Shown: in pieces, positions 47,658 through 55,908 of the stretch
Numbering within the stretch: position 1 is the stretch's first letter
Layout: each line of letters starts with the position of its first letter
From: Sphingomonas faeni
GTDB taxonomy: Bacteria; Pseudomonadota; Alphaproteobacteria; Sphingomonadales; Sphingomonadaceae
Length of the DNA stretch: 64,000 nucleotides
Direction of reading: 5' to 3'
Assembly: GCF_003053745.1 (NCBI RefSeq)
Contig: NZ_QAYE01000007.1
Span: forward strand, 124,001 to 188,000
Notes under the pieces: generated by a model
Seen by the model: only the letters and a program-made list of their open reading frames with translations
Databases searched by the model: none
What the model was told of the DNA's origin: nothing
Made by a program: the position numbers and the translations under genes

Positions 47658-48511
47658 GCCAGCCGCGCCGCTTCGCGCGCTACGACAGTGTCCACACGGC
47701 CCCAATCGTGCCGGCCAAGCAGTCCGCGCAACTTGCCGGCCATCGCGCCGAGCCGCGAATAGTGACGGATCTTAGACCGCATAGGTGCCGCATCGACACG
47801 CGGCTGCGCGGGGTCGATCTCCCAAGGGTGGAAATAGAACATCGCCGGGCGGTCTTCGAGATTGACCTGCCGCACCGCGAGATCGGTGATCGCCGCCGGG
47901 AGCAGCCGGAAGAACCCCCCGCCGGTCGCCAGCTTGCGCTCGCCGAACTTGGCCACCGTCACCGGGACTTCGATCAGCGCGCTGTCGGGCAGCGGCTTGA
48001 ACCCGTAGCGTGGCGCATCAAGCCAGCCGTAATGATCGTGCTTCACCGGCGCAACGCTGGAGGAATAGGCATAGCCCGACTCGGCCAGTTCGACATGCGC
48101 CCAAGGCGTACGCTGGTCGATCGAGAAGCTCGGCGCGCGATACCCGGTAACCTTCGTCCCCGCCGCATCCTCGATCGCCGTCCGAGCGCGCAAAAGATCG
48201 GCGCGGAAAAACTCGGGCGTCATCGTGAAGACGCGTTGGTGGTCCCAGCCGTGACTGGCAACCTCATGTCCGGCGTTGACGATGCGGCGGATCAGGGCGG
48301 GGTAGCGGTGGGCTACCCAGCCTAAAGTGAAGAAGGTTGCCTTCGTGTCGCGCTCGGCGAACAGGGCCATGACCGCGTCGGTGTTGGCCTCGACGCGCGG
48401 CTGGAGCGAGTCCCAGTCGGCCTTGTCGATCACCTTCTCGAACGCGCCGACCTGGAACCAGTCCTCAACATCGACCGACATGCCATTGAGAACAGGCATT
48501 TCAGGCAGCAT
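47654..48511 (-). CDS. XrtA-system polysaccharide deacetylase
   Basis: NodB-type carbohydrate esterase of about 285 residues with the DUF3473-like C-terminus seen in exosortase loci. The catalytic SVDVEDWFQV lies near residue 12. The His pair is in GHEVASHGWDHQRV (about 82-95), and RAPSFSIDQRTPW follows. It probably removes acetyl groups from the growing exopolysaccharide. Two starts are close: the ATG at 48511, overlapping the ATPase stop, and one at 48499 just past it. Confidence 0.88.
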   Translation of the reverse strand: MLPEMPVLNGMSVDVEDWFQVGAFEKVIDKADWDSLQPRVEANTDAVMALFAERDTKATFFTLGWVAHRYPALIRRIVNAGHEVASHGWDHQRVFTMTPEFFRADLLRARTAIEDAAGTKVTGYRAPSFSIDQRTPWAHVELAESGYAYSSSVAPVKHDHYGWLDAPRYGFKPLPDSALIEVPVTVAKFGERKLATGGGFFRLLPAAITDLAVRQVNLEDRPAMFYFHPWEIDPAQPRVDAAPMRSKIRHYSRLGAMAGKLRGLLGRHDWGRVDTVVAREAARLA

Positions 48512-49574
48512 CGTGCCAGGCGGCCACACCGCGGATGGGTGCGTATTCCGGCTTGGTATCGTCGCCCTCGACCCAGTCGACCAGCAGCGTCAGCACGCGA
48601 CGTAACGCCTTGTCCTGCATGTCCACCCGCGCCTCTAGTTCAGCGAGCCGCTCCTCGACCGCAGGATCGGTGATCGGCGTGTCGACACGCGGCGTGGACA
48701 CGGGTTCGCGCGGTTCGTACGCGTTATGCGCACCTTTTCCGCGATCCTGCGCAATCATTGGCAGGTCGCCCTCAAGGTCACGTTGCACCGCCCGTACCGT
48801 ATCGCCGTCGATCACCGTGAGGTCGTCGATCGCCGCGTGCAGCATCACCCGCCCGGCAAGCTGGTTCAGACGACGCGGCACGCCAGCCGACCCGGTGAAG
48901 AACGCCGCGAACGCATCCTCGGTAAAATCGGGGTTACCCGTCCAGCCGACCACCGTCAGGCGGTGCGCGAGATAATCCGAGACCTCATGCTCCTCCATCG
49001 GATCGAGATGGTGGATCGCGATCACGCGCTGGCGGAGCTGTTCGAGACGCTCCGAGCCGTGGAGCCGGTCGCGGAACTCGGGCTGTCCGAGCAGGACGAT
49101 CTGCAGCAGAGCATGGCCGCCAGCCTGGAAGTTCGACAGCATCCGCAGTTCTTCGAGTGCATCGACGGGCAAGGCCTGCGCCTCATCGACGATCAGCAGC
49201 GTCCGCTTGCCGGTGCGCGCGACCGCGTGCAGCCCGCGCTCGATCGCGGTGAGAAGCTCGGCCTTGCTCAGCCCGGCGGGATCGACCTGCAGATCGGTAG
49301 CGACGATCCGGAGCAGGTCGTCAGCCTCAATCGCAGTCGAGACGAGCTTGATCGCGTTCAGGCGCTGCAGGTCGATCGTGTCCATCAGGTGACCGACCAG
49401 CGTCGTCTTGCCCGCGCCGATATCGCCGGTGATGACGATGAAGCCCTCGCCCTGCGCCAGACCATAGCCGAGATACGCCATCGCCTTGCGGTGGGTGGCG
49501 GTCTCGAACCAGAATTTGGGATCGGGGGTGAGCTGGAAAGGCCGACCCGTCAGTCCATAATGTTGATCGTACAT
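48501..49574 (-). CDS. XrtA-system AAA ATPase (ExeA-like)
   Basis: A 357-residue P-loop ATPase. Walker A is GDIGAGKTTLVGHL (about 45-58), Walker B LLIVDEAQALP (about 125), and a sensor/arginine region has RRLNQLAGRVMLHA. The N-terminus MYDQHYGLTGRPFQLTPDPKFWF is the family signature. The C-terminal 80 residues are charged with a coiled coil. It may assist assembly of the export complex; the exact task is unknown. The chosen ATG at 49574 lies 13 bp after the outer-membrane gene. Confidence 0.9.
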   Translation of the reverse strand: MYDQHYGLTGRPFQLTPDPKFWFETATHRKAMAYLGYGLAQGEGFIVITGDIGAGKTTLVGHLMDTIDLQRLNAIKLVSTAIEADDLLRIVATDLQVDPAGLSKAELLTAIERGLHAVARTGKRTLLIVDEAQALPVDALEELRMLSNFQAGGHALLQIVLLGQPEFRDRLHGSERLEQLRQRVIAIHHLDPMEEHEVSDYLAHRLTVVGWTGNPDFTEDAFAAFFTGSAGVPRRLNQLAGRVMLHAAIDDLTVIDGDTVRAVQRDLEGDLPMIAQDRGKGAHNAYEPREPVSTPRVDTPITDPAVEERLAELEARVDMQDKALRRVLTLLVDWVEGDDTKPEYAPIRGVAAWHDAA

Positions 49575-49587
49575 AAGCTGCTCGCCT

Positions 49588-51264
49588 TCAGAACTGGTAC
49601 CGCGCACCGATCAGCGCCTGCGCCGACCAGTCGCTGTCGAGGTCGCCGACCTTGAAGCTGTAAAGCCCGAGCGACGCGGTGGTGCCGAGACGCCCGAAAT
49701 TGTGAAAATATGTCCCCGTCCCGCCGTAAGACCACACGCCGGTATCGCCGGTGATGTCGTCGACGCCGCTGTCGTAATAATTGACGAACAGGTCGGCGTT
49801 GACGCCGGAAACCGGGGTCAGCCTGCGCGTGTAGAAGAGCTGGCCGTAATAGCTTTCGTCATCGAGACCCGCGACGACCAAGCCGGGCGCGAGCCGCGGC
49901 GCGTAAAGCTTGCGATTGGCATAGCCGATGCCCGCGCCCCAGGTGGAGCGCCCGCGCGTCGCCGAGATCACGCCGTCGATCCCGCGTGCACGGTAGCTGG
50001 CGGTCGAGATCGACTGGAACACGTCGTTGAGGCAACCGCCGGGTTGCGCACCGGTGGAGCCGAACACGCAGCCGTTGAACTGCTGGCCGAAACCCTGCTG
50101 GTTGCCGCTCAGGAAGCTGGTCGGCAAATTGCCGATACCGGTCCTGAGCTGACGGCCGAAGGTCTGCACGCCGTCATACACGTTGACCGCGAGGCCGACG
50201 GAGTCCGATGCCTGATAGGTCGCGGTGCCGGTGTAGCTGAGCGATCCGTAGCGGCGCCCGACATGCCCCTCCACCGAGGTCCGGCGATTGGGCCGCCAGA
50301 CGACGCCGGCGTCGTAATAGATGCCGTCGGTGCGATAGGCGACGCGGCGCGGCGATGCCTCGTTGGTGACGAAGCGACCGTCGCGATCGAGCACGGGCGT
50401 GCCGGTCGCGTCGACGACCGGATCCTTCTGGCTCGTCTCGATCTTCTCGTAACCGACGCCGGCGGTGAGCGCGACATAGGGCGAGATCGGCTGGAGTATG
50501 TCGCCGCGACCGTAATAGCCCTCGTAACGCTGCTTCAACTGGCTGGCGGTCTCGCGGTCGTAAGCGCCGCTGACCGTGAGCCCGAACGGAGCGATCGCAC
50601 CGGGGCGCACCGAGGCGCTAGCGGTCACGGTGTTGCCGATCGAATCGTCGTAGTAGTCGAGCCGTTGTCCACCCAGGCCCGCATCGCCGAACGTCGGCGT
50701 ATCGACCTTGGTATACCCGAGCCGGTAGTTCGCGATCAGCGCCACCGGGCCGGCGTTGCTGGTGAAGCTGGGGCCGGCATAGACCGAATAGATCTGGCTG
50801 ACGTTGCTGACATTGCCGACGAGAACGCCCGGCGCCGCGCCGCGGATATCGGAACGCGACCGGGTGGCGATACCGGCGGCCTCCAGCGTGAGGTTCGGCG
50901 TGACGCGCGCATCGACGCGCGCGAGGCCCGAATGGATATCGTCGTCGCCGAGACGATCGCCCCAGCCGAAACGATGCTCGTACCGATAGCTGACTTGGCC
51001 CGAGATACGCTGGGTCTGGACCGCCGCGTCGACGCCGGCGGCGAGGCTGGTATAGGTCAGCACGTCGCCGCCGTTGAGATCGGCGGACAACGTCTGGTTT
51101 GCCTCGACATACGGATTGATCGTGATGCGGCGCGACGATTGCGCGGGTTGCGTCGGCAGATCGGTCTGCGCGACGACCGGCGTGGCAGGCAGTGCCGCGA
51201 GCACGCAACCGCCGGCAATCGACGCCAGCTTCCGGGCCATACGCCTAGTGTGCAGCGTCCGCAT
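49588..51264 (-). CDS. XrtA-system outer-membrane beta-barrel protein
   Basis: A 558-residue exported protein with a signal peptide that ends at about VVAQTD. The mature part has many alternating-residue beta strands typical of an outer-membrane barrel (for example GQVSYRYEHRF and GLTVSGAYDRE), and ends in an aromatic residue (ALIGARYQF), the outer-membrane insertion signal. Members of this family lie beside the tyrosine kinase in exosortase A loci and may form the secretion channel. The ATG at 51264 overlaps the kinase stop; a start at 51240 (MARKLAS) is also possible. Confidence 0.88.
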   Translation of the reverse strand: MRTLHTRRMARKLASIAGGCVLAALPATPVVAQTDLPTQPAQSSRRITINPYVEANQTLSADLNGGDVLTYTSLAAGVDAAVQTQRISGQVSYRYEHRFGWGDRLGDDDIHSGLARVDARVTPNLTLEAAGIATRSRSDIRGAAPGVLVGNVSNVSQIYSVYAGPSFTSNAGPVALIANYRLGYTKVDTPTFGDAGLGGQRLDYYDDSIGNTVTASASVRPGAIAPFGLTVSGAYDRETASQLKQRYEGYYGRGDILQPISPYVALTAGVGYEKIETSQKDPVVDATGTPVLDRDGRFVTNEASPRRVAYRTDGIYYDAGVVWRPNRRTSVEGHVGRRYGSLSYTGTATYQASDSVGLAVNVYDGVQTFGRQLRTGIGNLPTSFLSGNQQGFGQQFNGCVFGSTGAQPGGCLNDVFQSISTASYRARGIDGVISATRGRSTWGAGIGYANRKLYAPRLAPGLVVAGLDDESYYGQLFYTRRLTPVSGVNADLFVNYYDSGVDDITGDTGVWSYGGTGTYFHNFGRLGTTASLGLYSFKVGDLDSDWSAQALIGARYQF

Positions 51265-52358
51265 CACGACGCGTGCCCGTAATAGCTGCCGAACCGCGCA
51301 CCGCCCTGGACGAACGACACCGCATTCAGCACGAGCTGGATATGCTCGCATCCGTCGAGCAGGTTCACCGCGGCCCGCAGTTCGTTCTCGGGGGTGTGGT
51401 CGGCGCGGACGACGAGCATCACCTGCCCTACCCGCATCGCCAGCACCGATGCCGGCGACGCCGCGAGCGCAGGGGGTGAATCGAAGATCACGACGCGGCG
51501 CGGATTGGCCTCAAGCAGGCGCGCGATCACCGACTTGGTCCGCGCGCTGGCGAGGAGTTCGGTATCCATGCTGGTCTTGGACCCGGCAGGCAGGATCGAG
51601 AGATGCGGCACGTCGGTCTGGATGACGAGATCCTCGACGTCGATCCGGGTATCGCCCAGCGCATCGAGCAGTCCGGGGCCATCGGTGAGGCCGAGCTGCG
51701 CGACGACGTCGGGCTTGGCGACGTCGGCATCGACCAGCAGCACTTCGGTGTCACGCTCGGCGGCGATCGAGAGCGCGAGGTTGATCGCGCAGAACGTCTT
51801 GCCGTCGCCGGGGCGCGCCGAGCAGACCAGGATCATGCGCGCCTTGTCGGCGCTGCCGCTCTCCGCGATCCGCGCGCCGGTGATCAGCAACTGCCGCTTG
51901 ATCAGGCGGAACTCCTCGGCAAGCGGGCCGACCGGCGCACCGGGGACGATCATGCCGTTCGCGGCCAGCATCCCGCGATCGATCCGCACGGTGTCGGATG
52001 CTTCGTCGGGCAGGTAGAATTCGTCGGGAAGCTCGTCGCCGACCGGTGCGCGCAGTTCTTCCGGGATCGCTAGGAAGGTGGGGTCGACGAATTCGTGCGA
52101 CGGCTCGGCCTCGGATACCGGCGCAGACGTCGCAGCAGGCGTCTCTTCGACCGGCGTTTCGAGCTTCGGCGACTCTGTCTCCCGCACCTCGACGACGGGC
52201 GGGACCACGCGCGCGACCGCGGGCGCAACCAAGGGCGTCTCAACCTGCGGCGGAGTCGGCACGACGGTACCGCGCAGCCGGGCGTGCGCGTTGAAATCAT
52301 ACACCTTGGCCGCTCGTTCGAGCAGCGAGGGTTCGCGATCAGGCTTCGTCACGGTCAT
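51264..52358 (-). CDS. XrtA-system tyrosine autokinase (BY-kinase)
   Basis: Cytoplasmic kinase partner of the chain-length determinant, 364 residues. The first 130 are disordered and rich in Pro, Glu and Val. The kinase domain has Walker A CSARPGDGKTFCAINLA (about 195), Walker A' VLLVDADVAKP and Walker B VVIFDSPPA. The C-terminus has only a short Tyr-containing tail (FGSYYGHAS) in place of the usual tyrosine-rich cluster. It begins 4 bp after the chain-length gene. Confidence 0.9.
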   Translation of the reverse strand: MTVTKPDREPSLLERAAKVYDFNAHARLRGTVVPTPPQVETPLVAPAVARVVPPVVEVRETESPKLETPVEETPAATSAPVSEAEPSHEFVDPTFLAIPEELRAPVGDELPDEFYLPDEASDTVRIDRGMLAANGMIVPGAPVGPLAEEFRLIKRQLLITGARIAESGSADKARMILVCSARPGDGKTFCAINLALSIAAERDTEVLLVDADVAKPDVVAQLGLTDGPGLLDALGDTRIDVEDLVIQTDVPHLSILPAGSKTSMDTELLASARTKSVIARLLEANPRRVVIFDSPPALAASPASVLAMRVGQVMLVVRADHTPENELRAAVNLLDGCEHIQLVLNAVSFVQGGARFGSYYGHAS

Positions 52359-52362
52359 CCCC

Positions 52363-53886
52363 CTATGCCGCCAGCCCGCGCTGGAGGATCTCTACCCCCA
52401 GCAACAGGACATAGGCGACGCCCAGTGCGGCCGTACCGCCCAGGAACATCTTCAACTTGTGCCGACGCTGGCCGGATTGCACGCGCGTCACCACTTCGCC
52501 AATCGACCCGATCACCGGCATGCCTGCCGCCTTTTCGAGCCGCGCGGTCGTCGCGAACGTGGATCGCAGCTGCCCCATCGCGAAGGCCGCGCCGATTCCC
52601 GCCGCGAGTCCCGCGATCAGAACCCCCGTGAGTAGCAGCAATCTGTTCGGCGCGCTCGGCTTGCTCGGCATCGTCGGGGGATCGATCACGCTGAACTTCA
52701 CGTGATCGCTCTGCGATTGCGCCTGGCCGACGATCGCGGTCTGTTCGCGCTGTTTGAGCAGCGCGTCGTACTGGTCTTTCAGCACCTGATAATCGCGATC
52801 GATCGAGCCCTGTTCGGCGGCGACTTCCGGATCGCCCGACAGCTTCGAATTGAGCAGGTCGAGGTCGCCCTGCAACTGGCTGCGCCGCATCCGCAGCGAG
52901 GCGACCGTGGCGGTGCGATCCGCGACCATCGACTGGAGCGACGCGTAGAGCGGGTTCTGCGCGCTGCCCCCTGCACTGCCGCCCGCCAGCGGCTCGCTGC
53001 GCGCGGCCGCAGTGGCCGATGCGAGCTGGCTTTTCAGCGCGATCACGTCGGGATGGTTCTCGGTATAGCCGCGCGCGCGGGCATCGGCGAGCTGACCCTG
53101 GATCGCCTGGAGCCGTGCGCGCGCCGGCCCGGCCGCGCCTGCGACGCCGCCCGTCCCCGCGACCGTCGCCGGCGTCCCGGCCATCTGGCCCTGGACCGCG
53201 GCAAGGCTCGACTGCGCGGCGGCGAGATCGCCGTCGACCTGCGACATCTGCGACCGCGCGGCGCTGATCCGGTCGCTGACCGAACCCGTGCCGGGGAGAG
53301 CGCCAAGATAGCGATTCTGGAAGTCGGCGCGCTTGGCCTCGGCGTCGGCGAGCTGCTTCTGGCGCGAGGCGAGCTGCTGGTCGAGGAAGGTCAGGCTCTG
53401 CGTCGTCTTCGAGCGATCGCCGGCGAGGTTCTGCTCGACGAACAGGTCGATCAACTTTTGCGTGATCTGGCGTGCGAGCTTCGGGGTCGCGGCGCTCGTC
53501 GTGATCTGGAACAGATTATCCTGTTGCGACACGATCTTGATGTTCGGGGCCAGCGCCGCGACGCGGTCGGCGACGTCGCGGTCGCTCGACACGGTGTTCG
53601 CGAGATCGGTGCCGCGCACGACCTTTTCGAGGTTCACCGCCGAGATGAGCGTCGTGCGGATCGTGTCGACCGTCATCGGCGCGACCTGTGGCACGCCGTC
53701 CATGCCCGAGGGCAGGATCGTCTGCATCTGCACGAACACGCGCGCGGTCGAATCGTAGCGGCTCGGGATCTGCGACACGACCAGCCAGCCGAGCACGCAC
53801 ACGCCCCATGCCACCGCCAGCGCGAGCCAGCGCCGCGTCCAGATCGCATGGAGCGCGATCCGTACCTCGTCGTAGATCCCGTTCAT
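52363..53886 (-). CDS. XrtA-system chain-length determinant (GNVR)
   Basis: Inner-membrane polysaccharide co-polymerase of 507 residues. The first helix (WLALAVAWGVCVLGWLVV) is near residues 20-40, and the second near 415-440 (LLLLTGVLIAGLAAGIGAAF), with a third near the end. A Wzz-like domain follows the first helix, and a long coiled coil fills the periplasmic part. The GNxR-like segment is PSAPNRLLLL. It works with the tyrosine kinase to set the length of the exopolysaccharide. It starts 10 bp after the export gene. Confidence 0.9.
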   Translation of the reverse strand: MNGIYDEVRIALHAIWTRRWLALAVAWGVCVLGWLVVSQIPSRYDSTARVFVQMQTILPSGMDGVPQVAPMTVDTIRTTLISAVNLEKVVRGTDLANTVSSDRDVADRVAALAPNIKIVSQQDNLFQITTSAATPKLARQITQKLIDLFVEQNLAGDRSKTTQSLTFLDQQLASRQKQLADAEAKRADFQNRYLGALPGTGSVSDRISAARSQMSQVDGDLAAAQSSLAAVQGQMAGTPATVAGTGGVAGAAGPARARLQAIQGQLADARARGYTENHPDVIALKSQLASATAAARSEPLAGGSAGGSAQNPLYASLQSMVADRTATVASLRMRRSQLQGDLDLLNSKLSGDPEVAAEQGSIDRDYQVLKDQYDALLKQREQTAIVGQAQSQSDHVKFSVIDPPTMPSKPSAPNRLLLLTGVLIAGLAAGIGAAFAMGQLRSTFATTARLEKAAGMPVIGSIGEVVTRVQSGQRRHKLKMFLGGTAALGVAYVLLLGVEILQRGLAA

Positions 53887-53896
53887 CCCGATCGCC

Positions 53897-54541
53897 TCAG
53901 AACATCGATTCGGGGATGATGATCACGTCGCCCGGCGCGAGCCGGACGTTGGCCGACGAATCGCCCTTCTTCAGCAGGTTGTTGATCTGCAACCCGAACT
54001 CGGTCTGCTTGCCGGTCGCGCGATCGTAGCGCACCAGCCGCGCCTTGTTGCCCGCCGCATACTGGCTGAGCCCACCGACCGCGATCATCGCATCGAGCAA
54101 GGTCATGTTGGCGCGGTACGGGATCGACGCGGGCTTCTCGGTCGCGCCGACGATGCGGACCTGCTGGCTGTAGGTGCCGCTGAAATTCTCGACGATCACC
54201 GAGACGATCGGGTCCTTGATATAGGCCCCCAGCGCCTTCTTGATGTCGTCGCTGAGCATCGCGGGCGTCTTGCCGACCGCAGGCAGGTCGTTGATCAGCG
54301 GCGTGGTGATCCGGCCGTCGGGACGCACCTGGACCTTCGACGACAGCTCTGGATTGCGCCAGACGAAGATGTTGAGCTGATCGAGCGGGCCGATGACATA
54401 TTCCTCGCCCGGCAATTCCTGCTTCGCGACGAACGAGGCGGGCGGCAGTGCGGGCGGCGTGCTGCCGGTCGTGCACGCGCCGAGCGTGGTCGCGGCGAGG
54501 CCTAGGGTCAGCAGGGATTTCGATACAGATCCGGAACGCAT
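53897..54541 (-). CDS. XrtA-system polysaccharide export lipoprotein (Wza-like)
   Basis: Probable outer-membrane export component, 214 residues. The lipobox LGAC ends at Cys23 of MRSGSVSKSLLTLGLAAT. A Poly_export domain (YVIGPLDQLNIFVWRNPELS then VRPDGRITTPLIND) and SLBB-like region (VRIVGATEKPASIPYR) follow. The ATG at 54541 has an AGGAGAAAG ribosome site. It is the first gene of the long minus-strand run down to 41990, so the promoter is probably in the 140 bp upstream. Confidence 0.93.
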   Translation of the reverse strand: MRSGSVSKSLLTLGLAATTLGACTTGSTPPALPPASFVAKQELPGEEYVIGPLDQLNIFVWRNPELSSKVQVRPDGRITTPLINDLPAVGKTPAMLSDDIKKALGAYIKDPIVSVIVENFSGTYSQQVRIVGATEKPASIPYRANMTLLDAMIAVGGLSQYAAGNKARLVRYDRATGKQTEFGLQINNLLKKGDSSANVRLAPGDVIIIPESMF

Positions 54542-54681
54542 GGGTAACTTTCTCCTGGCGCCGCACCGTCCATCGGTTGCCCGACGGGCGGCTAACTCAG
54601 CCTTCGCTATGCAAGTAACAGGTGAAGATAGCGTTAGGAGCGCCCCGTAACCATGCCCCGCCAAGGCACTGCAACTGCGCC

Positions 54682-55908
54682 TTATATACCAGTAACGATC
54701 TCGGACGCCGGTGGATGCCCGAGAAACGCGGTCGGGCTGGCGCTCGCCCCGTAGGCGCCCGCGATGAAGATCGCGATCAGGTCGCCGACGTGGACGGGGG
54801 GAAGCGCGACCTTGTCGCCGAGCCGGTCGAGCGGGGTGCAGAGCGGACCGACGACGGAGACGGTTTCGATCGGCGCGTGGCCCATCCGCGCGGCGACCGC
54901 GATCGGGTAGTTGCGGCGAACGACGGTGCCGAAATTGCCGCTGGCGGCGAGCTGGTGGTTGAGGCCGCCGTCGACGACGACGAAGGTCTCGCCCTGGCTT
55001 TGCTTTATGTCGATGACGCGGGTGAGGTAGACGCCTGCTTCGGCCACGAGCCAGCGGCCGAGTTCGATCGCGAATCGGGTTTCGGCGAGGATCGCGGGGC
55101 GGGATGCGAGCGCTTCGGCCAGCGCCTCGCCGACGCGTTCGACGTCGAGCGGCATGTCGCCCGCGAAATACGGGACGCCGAAGCCGCCGCCGAGGTTGAC
55201 GAGCGGGGGGGCGACGCTCGCCTCCTCTGCCAATCGCGCCGCGAGTGCGATCGTCGCGGCCTGCGTCTCGATGATCGCTCCGGCATCGAGCGCTTGGCTG
55301 CCGGCGTAGATATGGAACCCGCGCCAGTCCGCGCCCGCTGCGACGATCGCTTTCACGAGCGCGGCCGCCCGCATTGCATCGACCCCGAAGGGCGACGCGC
55401 GACCGCCCATTCGCATGCCCGAGCCGCGGAGCTCGATGTCGGGGTTTACGCGGACCGCCATGCGCGGTGTGTGGCCGAGCCGCTCGCCGATCGCGAACGC
55501 CCGCGCCGCCTCGCCTTCCGATTCGACGTTGAGCGTGGCGCCGGCGGTGATCGCGGCGGCGAGTTCGTCGTCGCGCTTGCCTGGCCCGGCGAAACTGATC
55601 GACGCGGCCGGTTTCACGACGAGTGCCTTCGCGAGTTCACCCGACGAGGCGACGTCGAGCCCGTCTACCAGCGGCGCGATCGCGGCCAGCAGGCCGGCGT
55701 GTGGATTGGCCTTGATGGCGTAATGAAGGTCGATCGCCGGCATTGCCGCACGAAACCGCCCGATGCGGGCGGCGACGATCTCCATATCGTAGACGAACAG
55801 CGGTGTGTCGCCGGCCTCTACCGCCCAACCATCGGCAGTCCGTCCGCCGATCTCCAGCGGACCATCCTGCTGTGCGAACTCGGGAGGAAGGGCACCCATC
55901 GGTTTCAT
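54682..55908 (-). CDS. XrtA-system PLP-dependent decarboxylase (LysA-like)
   Basis: Fold-type III decarboxylase of 408 residues, of the type that accompanies exosortase A. The PLP Lys is in LHYAIKANPHAGLL (about 64), the glycine loop is in VNLGGGFGVPYFAG, and the late CTPLDRLG holds the active-site Cys of the family. It may decarboxylate an amino-acid-like group loaded on the acyl carrier protein; the substrate is unknown. The ATG at 55908 overlaps the ligase stop (ATGA). A repeat lies immediately upstream in the end of the ligase gene. Confidence 0.9.
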   Translation of the reverse strand: MKPMGALPPEFAQQDGPLEIGGRTADGWAVEAGDTPLFVYDMEIVAARIGRFRAAMPAIDLHYAIKANPHAGLLAAIAPLVDGLDVASSGELAKALVVKPAASISFAGPGKRDDELAAAITAGATLNVESEGEAARAFAIGERLGHTPRMAVRVNPDIELRGSGMRMGGRASPFGVDAMRAAALVKAIVAAGADWRGFHIYAGSQALDAGAIIETQAATIALAARLAEEASVAPPLVNLGGGFGVPYFAGDMPLDVERVGEALAEALASRPAILAETRFAIELGRWLVAEAGVYLTRVIDIKQSQGETFVVVDGGLNHQLAASGNFGTVVRRNYPIAVAARMGHAPIETVSVVGPLCTPLDRLGDKVALPPVHVGDLIAIFIAGAYGASASPTAFLGHPPASEIVTGI